This document shows, piece after piece, positions 25,143-35,300 of a stretch of DNA of 64,000 nt. The notes under the pieces were generated by a model. It was not told the origin of the DNA. It was given only the letters and a program-made list of their open reading frames with translations, and did no database searches. How positions within the stretch are numbered: the stretch's first letter is position 1; the number at the start of each line of letters is the position of its first letter. The stretch is from an uncultured Roseburia sp. (GTDB lineage: Bacteria > Bacillota > Clostridia > Lachnospirales > Lachnospiraceae), in contig CAJTOI010000002.1 of the NCBI GenBank assembly GCA_910577925.1, positions 124,001-188,000 on the forward strand. The letters run 5' to 3'. A program made the position numbers and the translations under genes.

Positions 25143-27235
25143 TTTTCCTGTACATTCTTCGGCACCTGCTCGTATTTTTCAAAGAACATCGAGTAGTTGC
25201 CGCGTCCCTGTGTCTTGGAACGAAGATCGGTAGAATAACCGAACATCTCCGCAAGCGGGACAAATGCGCGGACAATCTTACCGCCGCCGAGGTCATCCAT
25301 ACCCTCGATACGTCCGCGGCGGGAATTGATATCTCCGATTACGTCGCCCATATACTCCTCGGGCATCGTAACCTCCACCTTCATAATCGGCTCGAGCAGC
25401 ACCGGATTTGCCTTGTGCATCGCCTCTTTAAACGCCATCGAACCGGCAATGTGGAACGCCATCTCGGAAGAGTCAACCTCGTGATAGGAACCGTCGTATA
25501 CGTTCGCGTGTACGCCAAGCACCGGGAATCCTCCGAGAATACCTGCTCTCGCAGCTTCCTCGATACCTTCGCCGATTGCCGGGATATACTCCTTCGGAAT
25601 CGCACCGCCGACAACGGAAGATTCAAACTTAAACGTCTCCTCCGCATTTGCATCCATCGGCTCGAATTTGACTTTACAGTGTCCGTACTGTCCGCGTCCG
25701 CCGGACTGTTTTGCGTATTTGTACTCAACGTCAACCGGTTTCGTGAAGGTCTCTTTGTAAGCAACCTGCGGCGCGCCGACATTTGCTTCCACTTTGAACT
25801 CACGGAGCAGACGGTCAACAATAATCTCAAGATGAAGCTCGCCCATACCTGCAATAATCGTCTGGCCGGTCTCCTGATCCGTGTGTGCACGGAAGGTCGG
25901 ATCCTCCTCCGCAAGCTTCGCAAGCGCCTCGCCCATCTTGCCCTGTCCCGCTTTGGTCTTCGGCTCGATCGCGAGCTCGATAACCGGCTCCGGGAACTCC
26001 ATGGACTCTAAGATTACCGGGTGCTGCTCATCACAGATCGTATCACCGGTAGCCGTGAACTTAAATCCGACTGCAGCCGCGATATCACCGGAGTAAACTT
26101 TGTCAAGCTCTGCTCTCTTGTTCGCATGCATCTGAAGGATACGTCCGACACGCTCTTTCTTGTTCTTTGTCGCATTCAATACGTAAGAACCGGAGTTCAT
26201 CGTACCGGAGTAAACGCGGAAGAACGCAAGCTTGCCGACGAACGGATCCGCCATGATCTTGAATGCCAGCGCGGAGAACGGCTCTTCATCGGAAGAATGT
26301 CTCTCTACTTCGTTGCCGTCCAAATCAACGCCCTTGATTGCAGGTACGTCTAACGGAGACGGCATAAACTCGATCACTGCATCCAAAAGCTTCTGAACGC
26401 CTTTATTTCTGTATGCGGTACCGCAACATACCGGAATCGCACGGCATTCACAGGTCGCTTTTCTGAGGACGGCCTTCATCTCTTCGACAGACGGCTCCTC
26501 GCCCTCAAGATACATCATCATCAGATCATCGTCCAGCTCGCAGACTTTCTCTACCAGCTCCGAGTGGTAAAGCTCCGCATCATCCTTCATATCACCCAGA
26601 TCTTCGGTAACGGTGATATCGTCACCCTTATCGTCGTTATAGATGTATGCTCTCATCTCAAACAGGTCAATGATCCCTTTAAACTCTTCTTCTTTGCCGA
26701 TCGGCAGCTGAAGAATAATTGCATTTTTTCCTAATCTCGTACGAATCTGATCTACAGCTCCGTAAAAGTTCGCACCCAGGATATCCATCTTATTGATGAA
26801 TGCCATTCTCGGTACGTTGTAGGTGTCAGCCTGACGCCATACATTTTCTGACTGAGGCTCAACACCGCCCTTTGCACAGAAAACGCCGACAGCGCCGTCA
26901 AGTACGCGGAGTGAACGCTCTACCTCTACCGTGAAGTCAACGTGTCCCGGAGTATCAATGATATTGATACGATGCTCTAAGGCATCCTTCTTCGGTTTCG
27001 CAAACTCCTCCAGAGTCCAATGACAGGTGGTAGCGGCTGACGTAATCGTGATACCTCTTTCCTGCTCCTGCTCCATCCAGTCCATGGTCGCAGTACCCTC
27101 ATGAGTATCACCGATCTTATAGTTAACACCGGTATAGTAAAGAATACGCTCTGTCGTTGTGGTCTTACCCGCATCGATATGAGCCATAATACCAATGTTT
27201 CTGGTTCTCTCTAATGGATATTCTCTTCCAGCCAA
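25118..27235 (-). CDS. fusA: Elongation factor G
   Basis: EF-G drives translocation of tRNAs and mRNA using GTP. The 705-residue protein shows G1 AHIDAGKT (18-25), the G3 DTPGHVDFT, G4 NKMD, and domains II-V ending in YATDLRSKTQGRG-type sequence (YSTDLRSKTQGRGNYSM). The length is normal. It follows rpsG by 17 bases with its own ribosome site and is the last gene of the rpsL-rpsG-fusA operon. Its final seven codons and stop are duplicated in tandem just downstream, which leaves the protein unchanged. Confidence 0.99.
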   Translation of the reverse strand: MAGREYPLERTRNIGIMAHIDAGKTTTTERILYYTGVNYKIGDTHEGTATMDWMEQEQERGITITSAATTCHWTLEEFAKPKKDALEHRINIIDTPGHVDFTVEVERSLRVLDGAVGVFCAKGGVEPQSENVWRQADTYNVPRMAFINKMDILGANFYGAVDQIRTRLGKNAIILQLPIGKEEEFKGIIDLFEMRAYIYNDDKGDDITVTEDLGDMKDDAELYHSELVEKVCELDDDLMMMYLEGEEPSVEEMKAVLRKATCECRAIPVCCGTAYRNKGVQKLLDAVIEFMPSPLDVPAIKGVDLDGNEVERHSSDEEPFSALAFKIMADPFVGKLAFFRVYSGTMNSGSYVLNATKNKKERVGRILQMHANKRAELDKVYSGDIAAAVGFKFTATGDTICDEQHPVILESMEFPEPVIELAIEPKTKAGQGKMGEALAKLAEEDPTFRAHTDQETGQTIIAGMGELHLEIIVDRLLREFKVEANVGAPQVAYKETFTKPVDVEYKYAKQSGGRGQYGHCKVKFEPMDANAEETFKFESSVVGGAIPKEYIPAIGEGIEEAARAGILGGFPVLGVHANVYDGSYHEVDSSEMAFHIAGSMAFKEAMHKANPVLLEPIMKVEVTMPEEYMGDVIGDINSRRGRIEGMDDLGGGKIVRAFVPLAEMFGYSTDLRSKTQGRGNYSMFFEKYEQVPKNVQEKVLTDKSK

Positions 27236-27252
27236 GGTATTTCCTCCCTAAA

Positions 27253-27723
27253 TTAGAAACGGTAGTGCGCGAAAGCCTTGTTCGCCTCTGCCATTTTGTG
27301 CATTTCTTCTTTTCTTTTTACGGATGCACCGGTATTGTTATATGCATCCATAATCTCGTTGGCAAGCTTTTCTTCCATCGTCTTCTCGCCTCTCTTGCGC
27401 GAGAAAGCGGTCAGCCAGCGAAGCGCTAACGTCTGACGACGGTCGGCTCTTACCTCGATCGGTACCTGATATGTGGCTCCGCCGATACGTCTTGCCTTTA
27501 CCTCAAGCACAGGCATAACGTTATTCATAGCTTCCTCAAATACCTCGAGAGCGGGTTTCTCTGTCTTCTCCTCTACTCTCTTGAACGCTCCGTATACAAT
27601 CTTCTGTGCAACGCCCTTCTTACCGTCTAACATAATGTTATTGATAAGCTTGGTAACCACTTTGTTATTGTATAACGGATCTGCTAATACATCTCTTTTC
27701 TGAGTATGTCCTTTACGTGGCAC
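27253..27723 (-). CDS. rpsG: 30S ribosomal protein S7
   Basis: S7 nucleates assembly of the head of the 30S subunit by binding 16S rRNA. The 156-residue protein starts with GTG, giving MPRKGHTQKRDVLADPLYN, the standard S7 N-terminus; AAGGAGGG precedes it. An ATG 21 bases upstream would add seven atypical residues. SKVVTKLINN-type (NKVVTKLINNIMLDGKKG) and the C-terminal KRKEEMHKMAEANKAFAHYRF match the family. It lies between rpsL and fusA, but unlike many genomes there is a 231-base gap before it. Confidence 0.97.
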   Translation of the reverse strand: MPRKGHTQKRDVLADPLYNNKVVTKLINNIMLDGKKGVAQKIVYGAFKRVEEKTEKPALEVFEEAMNNVMPVLEVKARRIGGATYQVPIEVRADRRQTLALRWLTAFSRKRGEKTMEEKLANEIMDAYNNTGASVKRKEEMHKMAEANKAFAHYRF

Positions 27724-27954
27724 GGTTCTTCCCTCCTTAATCATATTTTACTATACAGACATGTCCGCAGCACGGACCCCGGTCTGCATTTCCCGACGCC
27801 GGTTCTCCCGGACGGACAGCGTATGCTGTGTCAGCGAACTTCATTCGATTAATTCAACGGTACTCACATAGTGTTCGTGCGGAAATCTATCTTATTGTGA
27901 TAACAATCCCAACACCAAACCTTTAGATGTGATACTATTGGTTTGCCAAATCAA
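27724..27954 (-). other. Long structured rpsL-rpsG intercistronic region
   Basis: This 231-base stretch has no gene. It contains at least two clear hairpins: GTCCG/CGGAC (27765-27779 region) and ACAGC-ATAC-GCTGT (about 27819-27832). These could form an S7-binding regulatory leader or an mRNA processing region. No T-run terminator and no strong internal promoter were seen. Confidence 0.4.
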
Positions 27955-28374
27955 TTATTTACCCGCTTTCGGTCTCTTAGCGCCGTATTTCGAACGAGCC
28001 TGCTTTCTGTTCGCAACTCCTGCGGTATCAAGCGTACCACGGATAATGTGATATCTTGTACCCGGCAGATCCTTTACACGGCCGCCGCGGATCAGGACAA
28101 CGCTGTGCTCCTGTAAGTTATGACCCTCACCCGGGATATAGCTTGTCACTTCGATTCCGTTGGAAAGACGTACTCTGGCGATCTTTCTAAGAGCTGAGTT
28201 AGGCTTCTTCGGCGTAGCTGTCTTAACGGCAGTACATACACCTCTCTTCTGCGGAGAAGACGTATTCGTCGGTCTCTTCTGCAGGGAGTTGTAGCCTCTC
28301 TGAAGCGCAGGTGCAGTAGACTTCTTAACAGATGTCTCACGTCCTTTTCTTACTAACTGGTTGAATGTTGGCAT
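27955..28374 (-). CDS. rpsL: 30S ribosomal protein S12
   Basis: S12 sits at the decoding centre and helps set accuracy. The 139-residue protein starts MPTFNQLVRKGRE with CAGGAGGTG upstream; a longer frame would add 14 spurious residues. The decoding loops TPKKPNSALRK (the lysine associated with streptomycin sensitivity is retained) and the GHNLQEHSVVLIRGGRVKDLPG segment are intact. It is the first gene of the str operon, behind a consensus promoter at 28439-28467. Confidence 0.98.
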   Translation of the reverse strand: MPTFNQLVRKGRETSVKKSTAPALQRGYNSLQKRPTNTSSPQKRGVCTAVKTATPKKPNSALRKIARVRLSNGIEVTSYIPGEGHNLQEHSVVLIRGGRVKDLPGTRYHIIRGTLDTAGVANRKQARSKYGAKRPKAGK

Positions 28375-28438
28375 TATTTTCACCTCCTGTGTTAAATGAT
28401 AACAAAAACATAACACGCCTTCGCGTGCATGCTAAATT

Positions 28439-28467
28439 ATTATATATACTGGAAATTCAGATGTCAA
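28439..28467 (-). promoter_or_regulatory. rpsL (str operon) promoter
   Basis: Perfect leftward -35 TTGACA (28462-28467), 17-base spacer and -10 TATAAT (28439-28444), about 65 bases before rpsL. A short ACGCG/CGCGT-like hairpin lies in the leader. Confidence 0.88.
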
Positions 28468-28582
28468 GCCCTTTTACACGCAAAACAAATTTTGAGGCCA
28501 AATTTGTTTCCGGCACGAAAGCATCCCCTGCACACTCAGTATAAACCAGATTTTGGATTCTTATACAATTTTTTACTGTAAT

Positions 28583-28629
28583 AAAAAGGACCGCCGCATT
28601 TACGCAGGTGATTGCCCGCATAAATACGG
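28583..28629 (-). terminator. Terminator after rpoC
   Basis: A 13-base stem with a few G-T pairs (28594-28606 with 28617-28629) is followed leftward by CCTTTTT. It separates rpoBC from the str operon. Confidence 0.85.
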
Positions 28630-28659
28630 CAGCCTCTCTCCCGGCTTACCGTGATTCTT

Positions 28660-31600
28660 CTATTCCAATTCTTCCTGCGGAATCGGCTCTAAAATGAAAT
28701 CTTCATCCATCACGCCGTTTCCCTCATAGACGTCAAAATCGTCAAACATAAGCTCCTCTTCCTCGTCAATCTCGGAATCCAGCTTTATACTGCGGTATCT
28801 CTTCATACCGGTTCCGGCCGGAATCAGTTTACCGATAATCACGTTCTCCTTCATACCGATAAGCGGATCTACCTTTCCTTTAATCGCCGCCTCCGTGAGA
28901 ACCTTTGTGGTCTCCTGGAAGGAAGCCGCCGACAGGAAGGAATTTGTCGCCAGAGAAGCCTTCGTGATACCGAGCAGCACCTGCTTGCCGTCTGCCGGCT
29001 CCTTGCCTTCGTTCTCGAGCATCTCGTTTGTATCCTCGAAGTCAAGCGTATCTACCAGTGTACCCGGAAGCATGTCGGAGTCTCCGTTATTCTCGATGCG
29101 TACCTTCTGCAGCATCTGGCGGACAATCACCTCAATATGCTTGTCGTTGATTTCCACACCCTGCAGGCGGTATACGCGCTGCACCTCGCGGAGCATATAG
29201 TCCTGAACCGCGCGCACGCCCTTAATCTTTAAAATATCGTGCGGATTCACGGAACCTTCGGTCAGCTCGTCACCGGCCTCAAGCACCGCGCCGTCCATCA
29301 CTTTGATACGGGAACCGTAGGGGATCAGATACGCCTTGCTCTCTCCGGTCTCGCTGTTCGTGACAACAATTTCCCGCTTCTTCTTGGTGTCTTTGATATT
29401 TGCCACGCCGCCGAATTCGGTGATAATCGCAAGTCCTTTAGGCTTGCGCGCCTCAAAAATCTCCTCGACACGGGGAAGACCCTGTGTGATATCGTTTCCT
29501 GCCACACCGCCGGTATGGAACGTACGCATTGTGAGCTGTGTACCCGGCTCACCGATGGACTGTGCGGCGATAATACCGATTGCCTCGCCGACCTGCACCG
29601 CCTGGCCGGTTGCCATATTGGCTCCGTAGCACTTTGCGCACACACCCATGTGGGAGCGGCAGGACAGTACGTTGCGGATTTTAATCTTGGTAAGCGGCTC
29701 GCCCTTCTCGTCAACACCCTTGCTCATCACCAGCGCCGCGCGCTTCGGCGTAATCATATGGTTTGCTTTTACAAGCACGTTGCCCTGTTCGTCACAGATG
29801 TCGTTGCAGGAAAACCGTCCCGTAATGCGTTCCTGGAGACTCTCGATTTCCTCTTTTCCGTCCATAAATGCGGTCACCCACATTCCCGGAATCTCTCTGC
29901 CCGTTCCCTCGCAGCAGTCAGACTCCCGCACAATCATATGCTGGGACACATCCACCAGTCGTCTTGTCAGATAACCGGAATCCGCGGTACGCAGAGCCGT
30001 ATCGGAAAGACCTTTTCTTGCTCCGTGCGCCGACATAAAGTACTCCAATACGTCGAGACCTTCACGGAAGTTTGATTTGATCGGCAGCTCGATGGTCCTT
30101 CCGGTTGTATCCGCCATCAGTCCGCGCATGCCGGCCAGCTGTTTAATCTGCTTGTCGGAACCGCGGGCTCCCGAATCCGCCATCATGAAAATATTATTGT
30201 ATTTGTCAAGTCCGGAGAGCAGCGCCTGCGTCAGCTCGTCATCGGTCTCTTTCCACGTCTCGACAACCTCTTTATAGCGCTCCTCCTCGGTGATAAGACC
30301 GCGCTTATACTGCTTCGTAATCTTATCTACCGTATCCTGCGCGTTCGCGATCATCTCCGGCTTCTGCGGCGGCACCGTCATGTCGGAAATGGAAACCGTC
30401 ATGGCCGCTCTGGTGGAGTATTTGTACCCCATCGCCTTTACCGCATCGAGAACCTCGGCGGTCTTCGTCGCGCCGTGGATGTTGATAACCTTCTCTAAAA
30501 TCTGTTTGTTCTGCTTCTTGGCAACCAGGAAATCCACTTCCAGCTTTAATTCATTTCCCGGAACGCTTCTGTCCACAAATCCAAGATCCTGCGGAATAAT
30601 CTCGTTAAAGATAAACCGTCCGAGTGTGGACTCCACGATCCCCGAAAGCACGGAACCGTCCTGCATTTTCTTCGTCATGCGGACTTTGATCTTGGAGTGA
30701 AGCGTAACCGCGCCGTTCTCGTACGCAAGAATCGCCTCGTTGACGCTCTTAAAGAACTTGCCCTCTCCCTTTGCGCCCGGACGCTCCTGCGTCAGATAAT
30801 AAATACCGAGCACCATATCCTGAGACGGAACCGCCACCAGTCCGCCGTCGGAAGGCTTTAACAGATTGTTCGGTGAGAGCAGCATAAAGCGGCACTCCGC
30901 CTGCGCCTCCACGGAAAGCGGGAGATGCACCGCCATCTGGTCTCCGTCGAAATCGGCGTTAAATGCGGTACATACCAGCGGGTGCAGCTTGATCGCCTTA
31001 CCCTCTACAAGAATCGGCTCAAATGCCTGAATACCGAGACGGTGCAGTGTGGGGGCCCGGTTCAGCATCACCGGATGCTCCTTAATCACATCCTCGAGCA
31101 CATCCCAGACCTCGGTCTGCAGGCGCTCCACCATCTTTTTGGCGCTCTTGATATTGTGCGCGGTCCCGTTTGCAACCAGTTCTTTCATTACGAACGGCTT
31201 GAACAGCTCAATCGCCATCTCTTTCGGAAGGCCGCACTGATATATTTTTAATTTCGGCTCTACACAGATAACCGAACGTCCCGAGTAATCCACTCGTTTT
31301 CCGAGCAGGTTCTGGCGGAACCGTCCCGATTTTCCTTTTAACATATCGGACAGAGACTTTAACGCACGGTTTCCCGGTCCGGTAACCGGACGGCCGCGGC
31401 GTCCGTTGTCGATCAGCGCGTCAACCGCCTCCTGGAGCATACGCTTCTCGTTGCGCACGATAATATCCGGCGCGCCGAGCTCCAGCAGTCTTCTCAGACG
31501 GTTGTTGCGGTTGATAATTCTACGGTACAGGTCATTCAGGTCGGAAGTCGCAAAACGGCCTCCGTCCAGCTGTACCATCGGGCGCAGATCCGGCGGAATC

Positions 31601-32325
31601 ACCGGAATCACCGTCATGATCATCCACTCCGGCTTGTTTCCGGACTCGCGGAATGCCTCTACGACTTCGAGCCTTTTGATAATGCGCGCGCGCTTCTGAC
31701 CGGTCGCGTCCGCAAGCTCCGCCTGCAGATCCGCGGAATCCTTCTCAAGGTCGATCGCGTGCAAAAGCTCCTGAATCGCCTCCGCACCCATTCCGACGCG
31801 GAACGCGTTCCCGTACTGCTCTCTCGCCTCCTGATATTCCCCCTCGGAGAGCACCTGTTTGTACTGCAGAGCGGTATTGCCCCCGTCGAGTACGATATAG
31901 GAAGCAAAATACAGCACCTTCTCGAGTGTCCGCGGCGACAGGTCAAGAATCAGTCCCATGCGGGAAGGGATTCCCTTAAAGTACCAGATATGGGAAACCG
32001 GAGCCGCAAGCTCAATATGTCCCATACGCTCTCTGCGGACACTCGCCTTTGTAATCTCAACGCCGCAACGGTCACACACAACCCCCTTGTAGCGGATTTT
32101 CTTGTATTTGCCGCAGTGACACTCCCAGTCCTTACTCGGTCCAAAGATTTTCTCGCAGAATAAACCGTCTTTTTCCGGCTTTAAAGTTCTATAGTTGATG
32201 GTCTCCGGCTTTTTCACTTCGCCTCTCGACCATTCCCTGATTTTCTCCGGAGACGCCAGCCCAATCTGTATCGCATCAAACGAAATAGACTGACCGGTCG
32301 TCTCTTTATTCATCATTTCTGGCAT
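28660..32325 (-). CDS. rpoC: DNA-directed RNA polymerase beta' subunit
   Basis: The beta' subunit forms the catalytic cleft of RNA polymerase with beta. The 1221-residue protein has the N-terminal zinc-binding CHCGKYKKIRYKGVVCDRC, the invariant catalytic NADFDGDQMAVH and the second zinc site with CRSHMGVCAKC, and ends with an acidic tail. The ATG chosen (MPEMMNKETTG) has GGGAG eight bases upstream; a GTG three codons earlier is weaker. It follows rpoB by 43 bases and is co-transcribed with it. A terminator at 28583 ends the operon. Confidence 0.98.
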   Translation of the reverse strand: MPEMMNKETTGQSISFDAIQIGLASPEKIREWSRGEVKKPETINYRTLKPEKDGLFCEKIFGPSKDWECHCGKYKKIRYKGVVCDRCGVEITKASVRRERMGHIELAAPVSHIWYFKGIPSRMGLILDLSPRTLEKVLYFASYIVLDGGNTALQYKQVLSEGEYQEAREQYGNAFRVGMGAEAIQELLHAIDLEKDSADLQAELADATGQKRARIIKRLEVVEAFRESGNKPEWMIMTVIPVIPPDLRPMVQLDGGRFATSDLNDLYRRIINRNNRLRRLLELGAPDIIVRNEKRMLQEAVDALIDNGRRGRPVTGPGNRALKSLSDMLKGKSGRFRQNLLGKRVDYSGRSVICVEPKLKIYQCGLPKEMAIELFKPFVMKELVANGTAHNIKSAKKMVERLQTEVWDVLEDVIKEHPVMLNRAPTLHRLGIQAFEPILVEGKAIKLHPLVCTAFNADFDGDQMAVHLPLSVEAQAECRFMLLSPNNLLKPSDGGLVAVPSQDMVLGIYYLTQERPGAKGEGKFFKSVNEAILAYENGAVTLHSKIKVRMTKKMQDGSVLSGIVESTLGRFIFNEIIPQDLGFVDRSVPGNELKLEVDFLVAKKQNKQILEKVINIHGATKTAEVLDAVKAMGYKYSTRAAMTVSISDMTVPPQKPEMIANAQDTVDKITKQYKRGLITEEERYKEVVETWKETDDELTQALLSGLDKYNNIFMMADSGARGSDKQIKQLAGMRGLMADTTGRTIELPIKSNFREGLDVLEYFMSAHGARKGLSDTALRTADSGYLTRRLVDVSQHMIVRESDCCEGTGREIPGMWVTAFMDGKEEIESLQERITGRFSCNDICDEQGNVLVKANHMITPKRAALVMSKGVDEKGEPLTKIKIRNVLSCRSHMGVCAKCYGANMATGQAVQVGEAIGIIAAQSIGEPGTQLTMRTFHTGGVAGNDITQGLPRVEEIFEARKPKGLAIITEFGGVANIKDTKKKREIVVTNSETGESKAYLIPYGSRIKVMDGAVLEAGDELTEGSVNPHDILKIKGVRAVQDYMLREVQRVYRLQGVEINDKHIEVIVRQMLQKVRIENNGDSDMLPGTLVDTLDFEDTNEMLENEGKEPADGKQVLLGITKASLATNSFLSAASFQETTKVLTEAAIKGKVDPLIGMKENVIIGKLIPAGTGMKRYRSIKLDSEIDEEEELMFDDFDVYEGNGVMDEDFILEPIPQEELE

Positions 32326-32368
32326 TCGTGACACTCCCTTCTAATGTTCCGCCCAAAGACGGCACGAT

Positions 32369-35300
32369 TTACTCTTCGTCAAAAATTCCATCTTCCGCGT
32401 CATCATACATCTCCGCGTCATCCTCTTCCGGCTCTTCCTCCTCGATATCGACAAGTTCCTCATTTTCATCAAATTCCTGTCTGGTAAAGCCCGCCTTTGT
32501 AAAAGCGTCACTGTCATCAAACGCAAAATCTTTATCCCCGGAAATAATGGAGTTCAGATCGGTGTTTCCGTATTCGCTGGTCTCTATCAGCTCCACTTCG
32601 TTTCTGTCCTCGTCTAACACTTTCACGTCCAGACCCAGGGACTGCAGCTCTTTCAATAATACTTTAAACGATTCCGGAATTCCCGGCTCAGGGATGTTAT
32701 CCCCTTTGATAATCGCCTCGTAGGTCTTCACACGTCCGACAACATCGTCGGATTTCACCGTCAGAATCTCCTGCAGGGTATAGGACGCACCGTATGCCTC
32801 CAGCGCCCATACCTCCATCTCTCCGAAACGCTGTCCGCCGAACTGCGCTTTTCCGCCGAGCGGCTGCTGCGTCACCAGAGAGTACGGGCCGGTCGAACGC
32901 GCATGAATCTTATCGTCTACCAGATGGTGCAGTTTCAGGTAATGCATGTGCCCGATCGTAACCGGGGAATCAAATGCCTCTCCGGTACGTCCGTCGCGCA
33001 GCTGCACCTTCCCGTCGCGGGAAATCGGCACACCTTTCCACACCTCCCGGTGTTCTCTGTTCTCATAGAGATAATCCATCACGCCCTGATTCAGCGTGTC
33101 TTTGTATTTCGCCTCAAAATCCTCCCACTCGGAGTTTACATAATCGCTTGCAAGCTCCAGCGTATCCTGAATATCAATCTCTTTCGCACCGTCAAATACC
33201 GGTGTCTCAATGTTAAAGCCGAGCGCTTTTGCGGCCAGGCTCAGATGAATCTCAAGCACCTGTCCGATATTCATACGCGACGGCACGCCCAGCGGATTCA
33301 ACACGATATCCAGCGGACGTCCGTTCGGCAGAAACGGCATATCCTCGACCGGCAGCACACGGGAAACCACACCCTTGTTGCCGTGACGTCCTGCCATCTT
33401 ATCACCGACGGAAATCTTTCTCTTCTGTGCAATATAGATACGCACTGCCTGGTTGACACCCGGGGACAGCTCGTCGCCGTTTTCTCTTGTGAACACCTTC
33501 GCATCCACAACGATCCCGTACTCGCCGTGCGGCACCTTTAAGGACGTGTCGCGCACCTCTCTCGCCTTTTCGCCGAAAATCGCCCGAAGCAGCCGCTCCT
33601 CTGCGGTCAGCTCAGTCTCTCCCTTCGGCGTCACTTTACCGACCAAAATATCACCGGCGCGCACTTCCGCACCGATGCGGATAATTCCGCGCTCGTCAAG
33701 ATCCTTTAACGCATCGTCTCCGACACCCGGAACGTCCCTTGTAATCTCCTCCGGCCCAAGCTTTGTATCGCGGGCCTCGGCCTCATATTCCTCTATATGA
33801 ATCGACGTGTACACATCATCCTGTACCAGTCTCTCGCTTAAGAGAACCGCATCCTCGTAATTGTAGCCTTCCCAGGTCATAAATCCGATCAGAGGATTCT
33901 TTCCGAGTGCAAGCTCGCCATTTGAGGTGGACGGTCCGTCCGCAATCACCTCACCCGCTTCCACGCGGTCCCCTTTGAAGACAATCGGTCTCTGGTTGTA
34001 GCAGTTGGACTGATTGCTTCTGGAAAATTTGGTCATCTTATAGACGTCTCTGGTCCCCTCGTCACTCTTGATCACAATCTGATTTGCCTCGGCGCTCTCA
34101 ACGACTCCGCCCTTTTTCGCCACAACGCACACACCGGAGTCAACGGCAGCTTTGGTCTCCATACCGGTTCCCACGACAGGCGCTTCCGTCGTCAGAAGCG
34201 GCACTGCCTGACGCTGCATGTTAGACCCCATCAGCGCACGGTTCGCGTCGTCGTTCTGCAGGAACGGAATCAATGCGGTCGCCACGGAGAACACCATCTT
34301 CGGGGACACATCCATGTAGTCAAACATGGTTTTCTCATACTCCTGCGTCTCGTCGAGATAACGTCCGGACACGCTGTTGCGGACAAAATGTCCGTCTGCG
34401 TCCAGCGCCTCGTTCGCCTGCGCCACATGATAATTGTCCTCTTCGTCCGCGGTCATATACACGACCTCGTCCGTAACCCGCGGGTTTTTCGGGTCCGATT
34501 TGTCTATTTTGCGGTACGGCGCCTCGACAAAGCCGTACTCGTTTACCCGCGCATAGCTCGCCAGCGAGTTGATAAGACCGATATTCGGTCCCTCAGGCGT
34601 CTCGATCGGGCACATTCTTCCGTAGTGGGAATAGTGCACGTCCCGAACCTCGAATCCGGCACGGTCTCTCGACAGACCGCCCGGGCCCAGCGCGGACAGA
34701 CGTCTCTTGTGCGTCAGCTCGCCGAGCGGATTGTTCTGATCCATAAACTGCGACAGCTGGGAGGAACCGAAAAATTCCTTTACCGCCGCCGTCACCGGCT
34801 TAATATTGATTAAGCTCTGCGGAGAAATTCCGTCGAGGTCAAGCGTCGTCATTCTCTCGCGGACCACACGCTCAAGTCTGGACAGACCGATTCTGTACTG
34901 ATTCTGCAGCAGCTCGCCCACCGCGCGGATACGCCGGTTGCCCAGATGGTCAATATCGTCATCATGACCGATCGCATATTCCAGATGCATATTGTAGTTG
35001 ATAGACGCATAGATATCGTCTTTTGTAATATGCTTCGGGATCAGGTCATGAACATTCTTTTTTATCGCCTCTTTCAAATCCTCGACATCCGGATTTTCCT
35101 CCATCAGCTGTGCGAGAATCGGATAATAGACAAGCTCCGTAATGCCGAGTTCGCGCGGATTGCAGTCCACGTAATGCCGCAGGTCCACCATCATCGAAGA
35201 CAGCACTTTGACATTCCGCGCCTCCCCCTGTATCCACACATAGGGAACGGCCGCATTCTGAATATCGTCCGCAAGGCTTCTCGTCACCTCGGCGCCCGCC

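Noticed and set aside
29239..30075. Open frame of 278 codons opposite rpoC
   Set aside because: Antisense shadow of a highly conserved gene; low-complexity composition.
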